Shown piece by piece: positions 10,901 to 18,700 of a stretch of DNA of 20,289 nt; the first letter of the stretch is position 1; the number at the start of each line of letters is the position of its first letter. The position numbers and the translations under genes were made by a program. Source of the stretch: Apostichopus leukothele (Eukaryota; Echinodermata; Holothuroidea; Aspidochirotida; Stichopodidae); contig JAAAKB020000018.1 in the NCBI GenBank assembly GCA_010014835.2, forward strand, positions 702,068 through 722,356, read 5' to 3'. A model generated the notes under the pieces. The model ran no database searches. It saw only the letters and a list, made by a program, of their open reading frames with translations, and was not told the DNA's origin.

Positions 10901-13900
10901 TACTGTTGTAGGTATACTGTTTACGAGCATAGGAGCACAGGATGATAACTTGTAAATACATGAAAGCAACAAATTCACCAATTCAAAGAAATTAAACATT
11001 GTCCAAACAAGCCTGATATTTGGACTTCACTGTTTAATCTGGGTTATGTAGAGACTTTCTTCTTGAGGTAGTAAGTTTCTCTGTTGACATCAGGTTGTGC
11101 AAGCAATGAGAACAATAATCCACTAACTGAGAAACTGGTGAACTCAATTCTATTGTCAGTATCACTACAGAGTAATTCTGGAGGTGTTTACGGTAACAGA
11201 AGTAGCAACAGATCAAGCACAATAAACACGGTCAAACAGTAACCAATGTCTTGACACTGAGTACAGTATGTGAACACACTGATTTCATCTGGATTAGACC
11301 AGTGTGAACACAAATGTGAACATAGTGTTTTGATCTCCACTGGACCAGCCTGAGTCCCATGCAGTGGAAAGAGGAATGGGGTAAACAATTAAAAATTGAT
11401 TTCTTGGTTTTCTGCAGTGTGCATTTTGCTCAAAAGTTTTCAGTTAAGAGAGAATATTAGACCTGCATGTCAGCATACTTTTGAGACCCTTTTGTCTGAA
11501 GTATGATCTTGTGAATGGAAGATCCACAGTAAGATAACTTAGCAGCTGATTGCAAAGGACAAAATGTTCAAATGTTAATCAGGATTTCAAGGTTAAGGCA
11601 AGGAAGAAGAAGTAAACATAAATAGGCACAAAAGCAAAATTCCTCTCAAAAGCAAGGAAGACCTGGTAAAGAGAGTGTACATTGGAAATAGGAAATGGTG
11701 GTAGATAATTATGCAGAAGAACAAAAGCTGGCTATAAATAGAAAACTTGCTTTTCTGTCAATGGTGTCTCTTAAAGTGCTAGCTATATAATAATAATATA
11801 TTAAGTATGAAAACCATATAGTAAACAACCTGAAGAACTGTGACAATGGGTATAGCAACTTATGTTATGTTTAGCCTAATCATGCATTTAATCATGATGT
11901 CTAAAAAAGCTTTTTTGTTACTAAGAAAGCATTTCTGATACTAAAAAGATCACACAAATCATAAGGATGTACTTTTTGCCAAAAATTATGACCCATTTGC
12001 AGAGATAGGGCAAACAAATAGAATACCATATTTTTTTTGTGTTACATTACCACGATTCTACTGTTTGAGAATACTTCTAAGATACATAATTGCAATTCAA
12101 ACATTTGAATGCTAAGTCGCCAAACCAAGTCTTTACAACTGTATGTTAGATATTGACGCTTACACTTTGAACGGGGAAACTTTAACAATTCATCTTACTG
12201 TACAATGATGGTATGCTAACTGTTCACTTAGGAGATCTACATCACTGTCCATTCTCTTGATATTATTTTGTAGATACAACTCACTTCAGGGTAAATAACT
12301 TGCCAAACACTGATGACTTGACAGACAGGGAAACAAAGTTTCAACCAGTTGACTACATTGCAAGCTCTTAGGACATAAATGGCATTCCTGTACAGTAGTA
12401 TCAATTGGTACCAGATATCCATTCTGATGTCCACTTGTATCTAATTGTTAAATGTAATTAGATATGAAAATAACCAATGTGTACACAGTGTAGATAGGAC
12501 CTAGGAGTGTAAAGTGTAAGAAGAGGAAGAAAAGTGCACTTTCTAACTGATAAACACTTAAATATCAAAATCTTCAATGAATAGCCTAGTGCTCAAAATG
12601 AACTGCTCACACACTTTCCACGTACAAAAACAAAATTACATGCAAATTTTTCACCACCCATTGAACAAGTCTTGAAATGTAATGTATATGAATAAGTGTT
12701 TCTTCACACACAAGGCTGAAGGCTTGATCAAGTCTAAATATGACATCATCCAGCCACTTGTGCTTCTTTGTTTATTACACACATTATATTCTGTATTGGA
12801 GATGGGTAAATATATTGAACCTCTTAATATGGCCTATTGATGGCTTTGGTTTCAGCATCATCACTGTTAACATTCTACCTTGAAAATATGACAAGAAAAC
12901 AAAGAGAGAGTAAACAATTTCATATCCTTGTGGCAATATGACATCACAGATTTACAAATGATAGCTCCCATACATGACTTTGTTTTTTTGGGTGTTGTTC
13001 TTCATCGTATATAACATATGAACAAAGATGATGATTTGGGTTTGTGTATATTATCATTAAGTGAACAATTTATTATCAATCAGTAGAGTATTTAGCATAA
13101 TTTTGTGACATGCTTGACATCAGCAGACTGCAAAAGTGACAGAACTGAGTAGTAAAACTTTCATTAACTGCAGCCTTGAATAAATCATTAACTGAAGTGT
13201 ACAATATTATAATGTTGAGTGTAATCTTTAGTGTTACATATAACTGTTCATGATATGACTATGAAAGCATGGGTTGATTTCCTTAAGTAGGGACTCTATT
13301 AGATGTACATAAGGTGTTATTTGTAAAAGCATTTATCTCATGAAGTTTCACTTAAATGTGCAAATTGTACCTGCAATATTCAATGTACCTCTAACTCTCT
13401 ATCACTTGAACATTGATTCTGTTAACAAACGTAGGCAGTACTGTATGCTGTACCTAAAACGTCAAGCACTAGTTTCAATATGGTGTCTTTGTCATGTGCA
13501 CTGATCTGTGGAATATTTGTTTACTTCAAGTTAGTACACTGAGTTGAGTACAATACACACTAGCAAATCAAGACTTGGGCATAGAACTGTTGCTTCCTTC
13601 GATATGTTCATAACACTGACAATATCACTAGACAGAATCAATGATATTATGATGCTTGCTGAAGACCATTCTGTTAGAACCCTACCTATCAAATTTAAAA
13701 GGATAATTTTAACAGTGTGATCCAGATACTCTAACTGCACCCGACTCTGACCCAACGAGACACTCCTCGACCACTCGGTAGGAATGAGATCGAGACAGTC
13801 GTGGCCACATAGTAGCGTCTGAGTGAGATCGTAGGTTACCAAACACTAGCCCGACCCGACCCGACCTGACCAGACAGTTTAATCTTCTGCTCATCAGTCC

Positions 13901-14233
13901 ATATTTGACCAATACCAACAACAATCCCAAACAAATTATACCTAAGGGGAACCTACATACCAAATACCAAATGTACCCCACTTATTCTTCTGAAGTTAAG
14001 AGTTTTAACAAGGAAGTGTCACATACTCACAACCACACGCACACGCCATGGCATAGATTCCTTCTGCCATTGACAGGAAATCAAAAAGTGAAAGAAGGGT
14101 GGGAGTGTGTCCAACAAAAGATAACAATACAAAAAAGCTATTTTTGTCTCTATGTTTACAACACAAGCAATCTGTGAAAAATAACTTTGCTTCCAGTGAT
14201 TTAACTTACATCCTGGTCCGTATATACTGGAAC
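1859..14233 (-). CDS. AFAP1-like PH-domain adaptor, partial, six exons found
   Basis: The exons, in transcript order, are 14233-14210, 10387-10352, 4806-4731, 4378-4030, 2538-2421 and 1936-1859. All have GT-AG borders and their phases join without a break, giving about 226 residues. Residues 9-45 are Ser/Asp/Glu-rich (MSSSSGQFDDNYDDDFSD). Residues 70-170 form a PH domain with a KWVKKYCV strand, LLCY, and a C-terminal helix SKEEAERWLEVLQDY carrying the invariant Trp. Residues 190-210 are nearly all Lys/Glu/Asp. Human AFAP1, as I remember it, has the same order: an MSSSYESYDEEEE stretch, PH1 with KLLCYKSSKD and KEQAEQWLKVI, then a Lys-rich linker. AFAP1 proteins bind actin filaments and link Src/PKC signalling to the cytoskeleton. 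The usual N-terminus, second PH domain and coiled coil are not visible and should lie outside. Placement in the AFAP1/AFAP1L1/AFAP1L2 group is likely; which member is unclear. Confidence 0.72.
1937..2420 (-). other. Intron of the AFAP1-like gene
   Basis: AT-rich sequence between exons 2538-2421 and 1936-1859. It holds a short TA microsatellite (2288-2311) and nothing else I can identify. Confidence 0.55.
2421..2538 (-). CDS. AFAP1-like exon: end of PH helix and Lys-rich linker (118 nt)
   Basis: Acceptor AATCCACTTCAG is followed in phase 0 by VLQDYATLGHEITPNSGYVN and on to a tail of alternating Lys and Glu ending KEKDKKK. The donor is the strong GTAAGTG at 2420-2414. VLQDY completes the PH-domain C-terminal helix begun in the previous exon, which is the best evidence for the join. 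Exit is phase 1. Confidence 0.72.
3454..3504. repeat. 14-bp tandem repeat, 3.6 copies
   Basis: GCAATGATCCCATG is repeated exactly at 3454, 3468 and 3482, with a partial fourth copy at 3496. The exact identity indicates recent expansion or slippage. Confidence 0.95.
3603..3673. repeat. Imperfect inverted repeat with 16-bp arms
   Basis: ACTGACAGTATGAGCA (3603-3618) is the reverse complement of TGTTCATACTGTCAGT (3658-3673) with one mismatch, leaving a 39-bp loop. The second arm also contains the palindrome CATACTGTCAGTATG, and GACAGTAT recurs at about 3702. It could be the ends of a very small terminal-inverted-repeat element or simply a hairpin. Confidence 0.7.
4030..4378 (-). CDS. AFAP1-like main PH-domain exon (349 nt)
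   Basis: This exon codes 116 residues from QPKQKKGKFDLF to EEAERWLE. Acceptor TTTTCGTGCAG lies before 4378 and donor GTAATT after 4030. It carries most of a pleckstrin-homology fold: first strand IGELFYCNM, second strand KWVKKYCVARD, LLCY, basic loops (APKKK, SSGKKNVLV) and the start of the C-terminal helix SKEEAERWL. The open frame runs past the donor into intron (VIICCIYIYHK), so the end is set by the splice site, and the next exon restores the helix as RWLEVLQDY. Whether this PH domain binds phosphoinositides cannot be told from sequence alone. Confidence 0.82.
4731..4806 (-). CDS. AFAP1-like acidic exon (76 nt)
   Basis: On the minus strand a polypyrimidine acceptor (TTCTCTTTATCTCAG) leads into NYDDDFSDSTDFEEVGEGG and on to QVTST. 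The donor is GTAAGATA. Entry is phase 1 and exit phase 2. The split codon AT|C becomes Ile at the start of the PH exon. The acidic Asp/Glu/Ser composition matches the acidic stretch ahead of PH1 in AFAP1 proteins. Confidence 0.7.
5136..5221. repeat. 43-bp tandem duplication
   Basis: The unit beginning CTGAACTAGGAGAGGC occurs at 5136-5178 and 5179-5221 with only a few differences. The second copy contains a GCGATCGC palindrome not present in the first. Confidence 0.9.
7914..8515. repeat. Dispersed repeat, about three diverged ~159-bp units
   Basis: TGACCCCAAATGACCTTCGA occurs at about 8195 and again at 8354, a 159-bp period. Each is followed by C(A/C)TCCACC, an A-rich run, TCTTRTACT, a CCAAATATGAG-like segment, and a TCTTG(A/G)-TATT or TATC-GTGTTTACAAG segment. 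A more diverged unit starts at 7921 (GACCTTTGACCTCCACC). The run ends in an ACATACATACACACACAG tail near 8488-8505. From memory, repeats of this style are common in echinoderm genomes. Confidence 0.65.
10352..10387 (-). CDS. AFAP1-like short exon (36 nt), serine-rich
   Basis: On the minus strand the acceptor CTTTAATAG is followed by codons SKMSSSSGQFD and the donor GTATGT. It leaves one base (G) that combines with AC at the next exon to make Asp, giving GQFDDNYDDDFSD across the junction. The ATG at 10379-10377 could instead be a start codon, since in-frame stops lie upstream if the acceptor is not used. The AFAP1 parallel (SDAMSSSYESYDEEEE) favours an internal exon. Confidence 0.6.
10388..14209 (-). 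other. Intron of the AFAP1-like gene (3.8 kb)
   Basis: AT-rich, with no supported exon. It contains a C-rich tract (10734-10757) and the CpG-dense patch at 13738-13871. Open frames of 60-104 codons on either strand show no recognisable domain. Confidence 0.45.
13738..13871. repeat. CpG-dense patch with (CCCGA)n
   Basis: Eleven CpG dinucleotides fall in about 134 bp of otherwise CpG-poor, AT-rich sequence. The segment ends in CCCGACCCGACCCGACCTGACC (three exact pentamers and one variant). The flanks return to AT-rich sequence at once, so it looks like an inserted repeat, not a promoter CpG island. Confidence 0.6.
14210..14233 (-). CDS. AFAP1-like micro-exon (24 nt)
   Basis: On the minus strand a pyrimidine-rich run ending CCTATGATAG precedes 24 nt reading SSIYGPG plus one spare base. 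A strong donor, GTAAGT, follows at once. The exon is phase 1 at both ends, so it joins the 36-nt exon at 10352-10387 to give GPGCSKMSSSS. Because it is phase-neutral it could be skipped without changing frame. The support is splice-site quality and phase only, since seven residues are too few for homology. Confidence 0.45.
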
Positions 14234-14810
14234 CTATCATAGGAATTGAAAACACAACAAAATGTTCATTTAAGCAAATGCAGAACAAGAACAAAGTTTT
14301 ACCAACCTCCGAAGAAAGAAAGTGTGATTTCATGATGTTAAAACATGTATAAATTACAATTTCAATTTACTTAAAAAGTAAACAATTTAAAAGTCATCAT
14401 GATGAGTTGAAACTGGTTTAACAGATATATCATCCAGATGAAAATTGAAAGTCTTCACATCAGAGCATGCTCAAATATTTCACATATTCCAGAAAGAAAG
14501 TAATGAACATTAATCTTCAATCCAATCAAACTATAACGGTACAAAGACTGTTTTTTAATATCCTGTCTGAGTTTCTCTGCCCTCACTCTTACCATTTAAT
14601 AACATATTGTTTTCTTAAAAGCAGTGTGATGTGCGGAGGGGGCCACCCCCCTCTCCCATTGTCAGTCAGGCAATTTTTTACACTTAGTCTAGGAAGAATT
14701 AAACGACTCCTCCCAGTGTACAGCCCCCTTTCAATCTCACATAAAAATTCAACAGTATTCCTTAGCTAAACCTCATGCTTAGATCTAATGATAGACCATA
14801 TAAAGTTTGC

Positions 14811-14909
14811 CTAAGAATCCACCACTTGACGTCTAAGCTTCTTATTTTCATCAGCGAGGACTTGCAGAGCCTCATACATGGAAGTCGCTTTTAATATAAA
14901 ATCGTTCAT
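14811..14909 (-). other. Short coding-like fragment, coiled-coil character, unknown
   Basis: A 32-codon frame from ATG (14909-14907) to TAG (14813-14811) reads MNDFILKATSMYEALQVLAD then ENKKLRRQVVDS. Its amphipathic heptad-like spacing (LQVLADENKKLRRQV) resembles the end of a coiled coil. The frame stays open upstream towards the poly-G run. I do not recognise it. It could be a fragment of a transposable-element protein or a terminal exon of an unknown gene; no clear splice acceptor was identified. Confidence 0.3.
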
Positions 14910-14952
14910 GCCCTGCTGGCCCCTCCTATAACGATTTATGCCCCTAGCTAAA

Positions 14953-14965
14953 CCCCCCCCCCCCC
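14953..14965 (+). repeat. Poly-C run of 13
   Basis: A homopolymer of 13 C. A second run of the same length lies at 15830-15842 in the first visible P450 intron. Both are places where sequence length may be unreliable. Confidence 0.85.
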
Positions 14966-15667
14966 ACCTTCGAAATAATGTGCACATCACAGAATTTTAC
15001 ATCGGGTATAACAGTTCATGTATCCAGGACACTATAGGCCTATCGGGCCTGTGATCTAAGTGACGGTCTATCTCATCCAGCTAGCCACTGCTATATAAAA
15101 CTTTTCATTTTTACTAGGCCCACGATTATGATCTTAAATTTAGGTTATAATTAACCATTAATAAAAATACACTTTGATGATCCTCTTTCACTTTCCTTCG
15201 TGGAATCTAAACCCGAAAGGCATCAATAACGTCTGAGGCGTCATATGTTACTTCAATTTGTATCGGCTAAGACTGTGAACAGGGGGAGATACAACAAGGT
15301 CTTTACAGAATAATTTGATGATGTTTCTTCATTGTTTACACTGGACACAAACAAGATTTAAAGTTGAGTTGATATAAGTAACCTTAAACATCAAGTTACT
15401 GGATAGAGATGATTTTGATCAAGCTTTACAAATTTACATTTTCATTTTGACTTCAGTTTTGTGGAAAACACATTGAAATATAACAATTTGCTAGTGTATC
15501 TATGTTGCTATTCTAAGATCAAGAAATTAGGGGTCGGTGGAGGGTTAGGTTGTTGTTAAACTCTTCCCTGGTACTACACTGTCTCTGTCATCCACTTATA
15601 TGTGTTTTCAACGAAACCTATTATGCAATTATGCTAATGTAGTTCCTTTTCACTTCACCCTTCACAG

Positions 15668-15794
15668 ATTGGACCTGTCAAATGTCTCATATTGAATGAC
15701 ATCCAGACGATCAATGAAGCATTTTCTCTACGGTCTGAGGAGTTTGGAGCACGCCCAGCGATATTAAGGAATGTAACAGGAATGGGAAATATTG
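15668..15794 (+). CDS. P450 exon: first exon visible (127 nt)
   Basis: Acceptor CACTTCACCCTTCACAG is followed in phase 0 by IGPVKCLILNDIQTINEAFS and on to FGARPAILRNVTGMGNI, with donor GTGAGA. The pattern of a hydrophobic strand, N-D-x-x-x-I-x-E-A-F, then E-F-x-x-R-P is typical of CYP2 proteins just after the N-terminal region. Exit is phase 1. Confidence 0.82.
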
Positions 15795-18700
15795 GTGAGA
15801 TGTGATCTATTGTAAACATTTTAACCGCTCCCCCCCCCCCCCGCCAACCCCTCTGCCCAATCTCTCTCTTTTGCCTACAACTTAAGTATATTCACTGCTT
15901 TAAAGGTACTTAACGAACATATTGTTGAGAGAAATTAAAAGGAACAATATTGCAGTCTAGAAAGTCTAAATTTCTCTAGCCAGGAAGTTGCTGTCTGTGT
16001 TGCTAGAGGGAAACCTAATAAAGGTAAAGCTAGGGTAAGTGGTGATATCTTTAACATATTCTCTGTTATAGTATTACCAAAATACAGATTTGTAAATTTA
16101 TGCTACACAATACCATTAAGTGACAAACACTGTTTATGCATATTTTCTCTCTTAGGTTTAGTTCTTCTGCAACCCGGAGCTTATCACAAACAGGAAAAGA
16201 AAAAGGCAATGTCTCTACTCAGGGGACTCGGGGCTGGCAGTGATAAGTTTGACGACACAATGCAACCATATATACAAAGGATCATGTCTTTGATAGGGGA
16301 TTCCCCCAGAAAAATTAATCTACAAAATTTATGTAGTGCAGCCATGACTGACATTATTGGAGGAATAACATTTGGTGATTCCTTTTACAATGAAAGAAGT
16401 GAAACATGTCAAAAGATCAGAAAATTGATTAGTAAAAATTTTCAAAATAATCCAGCACTCATTCTTGTTGGTAAACACCTCCCACTAAAATTGAAGCAAC
16501 TGTTGGACAACTTTACTGATATGGAGAGTAACATATCAAAAATGGGAGGACTTTTACATGGCATGATTAAATCTTTACATCATAAAGAAGAACAGCATCA
16601 AGACATTTTAAACAGTTTTGTGTTCAGATACGTGGAAGAATATGCATCCTCTCATGACGGACAGTCACTGTATGGTAACCAGAAAGAGGAATCTCAACTT
16701 GTGGGATTGATCGTAGACTTTTTCCAAGCAGGTTGTGAAACAACAGCTGTCAATCTTGAATGGCTGTTGTTACTGCTAGCTGCAAATCCAGATGTGCAAC
16801 AGCAAGCACAACAGGAACTAGCTTCTGTATTTGGCAAAGGTGAGGAGAAAACAAACTTTTTTTCTCTCTCTAGCTCCTTTTCCATCCAGATACTAATCCT
16901 TGAATAGGCTTAGATTTTCCAACAATACAAGTCACCATCTCCCATTTTAGACAACCCCTTATTTGAAGTCCTGGCATTGTCAAGGACACCAGGTTGATGA
17001 TGTTTTGTTTTTCTATTTAAATGTAAATTTCTACTGGGAAGTATGGCCTCTAAAGGCTGATTTGATTATTGAGACCAATACATTTACTGGAAGTTCCCAA
17101 TGTTTTGATACACACAAATTTTTTATCCTTACTCCTCCACCCCCTCCCTCATGGTCATCCCATTGGTTAGGCAACTGTACCTTACTACTTTAACCATGCA
17201 TGAACAACTTGAAAGAGTGGGTGGGGGCAGTTACACTCAAGTTCTAAATGAAATGAAAGGCCAAAAAAAAAAGAAGATAACAATGAAGAAAACTATTTTA
17301 TTTTAAAGGACAGTTAAAACCTGTCAGTAAATTAACAACAGAAATTATAAACAATTTTGAAAAAAAATAAGGGGAATAAATTTTTGGCATGAATAGGAAT
17401 TGATCCAGTGACCTCAGAACTTTAAACCCAGTGCTCTCGCAATGATGCTTTCCACCCCTTAGTTGGTGGCCATCTCTATATAGCGAGCTTTTTTATTGAA
17501 GGGACAATTAGAAGTCACAGTACCTTGCATACTTTGCAAGTTTGCTTAACCAGATATCACACCCCATTTTCATTGTATACAAACACCAACAGTGTAGCAA
17601 GGGATTTCAACAGAACTTTGTTTTCATTTATGTATGTACTAATAGGCAAAGACAACAACAGGAATCTGACTGGGAAATGGAAAAAGAGATACCATTATAA
17701 GAAAAATGGATAGCTGAATATATTTTTGCAAACAAAAGTTCCTTTTTTTTATTTTCAGATCCTCCAACACTCAAAGAAAGGAGAAAGCTGAAATACATAA
17801 CTGCATTAATTGCTGAAGGACTGCGAATTAGACCTCCCGCACCCCTTGGAGCACCACACAGTACCATGAGAGATGTCAAATTTCACAGTTATACAATTCC
17901 AGCAGGGACACCCGTCTTGGGTAACTACATCTCAGCTCATCACAATCCAAATGACTTTCCAGATCCACATCAGTTTAAGCCTGAAAGATTCCTCAACAAC
18001 GACAGTGATGAACATAGATCCAAAAGAATGATTTCCTTTGGTATAGGTGAGTTGCCCCAAAAAAACACAAATTTTAATTAAAAAATAATCTTAGTCACAA
18101 AATTAAGGTAGATATGAAGACAAGATTAACAATAAATTCAGTCAGCACAGGGAACAGTTTTACCGCATTTGGTTTGTTTGAGAAGATACCGTTTAACAGA
18201 GGAGGCCTGTCAACCGAAGTGACTGGATGACATACGTAGTCTATGATACAGACCATTAGGTCAGCCTATCAGATGTGATAGAATATGCAATAAGAATTGC
18301 ATGGCCTCAAAGTAACATGGCTTTTCAGGGGCAATCCAGATTTTTATCAGTCTTTAAAGGTGATTATCAAAGTGACATCACTTACCATTCTCCTCTATGT
18401 CATCTACATACCCTGTGTGATCTGCAGAAGGCTATGTTGATTGTGCCATGTCTTATGTGACATCACATACCATTCTCCTGTACAGTATCTACATAAGCTA
18501 TGCATTCTTTAGAAGGTTATGTTGATTGCTCAATGTCTTGTGCGACATCACATACCATTCCCTCTATGTTATCTACATACCCTGTGTGATCTGCAGAAGG
18601 CTATGTTGATTGTACTGTGTCTTGTGTGACATCACATACCATTCTCCTGTACAGTATCTACATTATAAGCTATGCATTCTTTAGAAGGTTATGTTGATTG

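Larger units (their letters stand above)
14234..15667. other. Between the visible ends of the two genes
   Basis: This region separates the upstream-most AFAP1-like exon found (minus) from the first visible P450 exon (plus). It contains a short coiled-coil-like frame (14811-14909), a 13-C run (14953-14965), and a TATA-like TATATAAAAC near 15091. No P450 first exon (membrane anchor plus proline-rich hinge) is visible on the plus strand. The sequence may be intron of one or both genes. Confidence 0.4.

Noticed and set aside
13531-13981. Two overlapping minus-strand frames of about 90-103 codons
   Set aside because: They run through the CpG-dense repeat patch, have no domain, and no splice phase linking them to the AFAP1-like gene.
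14467-14769. 100-codon plus-strand frame as the missing P450 first exon
   Set aside because: It lacks an N-terminal membrane anchor followed by a PPGP-type hinge, and contains no donor that would join in phase to a convincing CYP2 N-terminus.
15088-15100. TATATAAAAC as the P450 promoter TATA box
   Set aside because: The first visible P450 exon begins with a splice acceptor at 15667, not a start codon. AT-rich matches of this kind are common here, so it cannot be tied to a transcription start.
17380-17500. Functional tRNA gene on the minus strand
   Set aside because: A box B-like motif is present, but acceptor-stem pairing and an anticodon arm are not. A SINE head fits better.
18275-18460. 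61-codon plus-strand frame in the last P450 intron
   Set aside because: It runs into the 85-bp satellite and has no domain. The flanking exons join perfectly without it.
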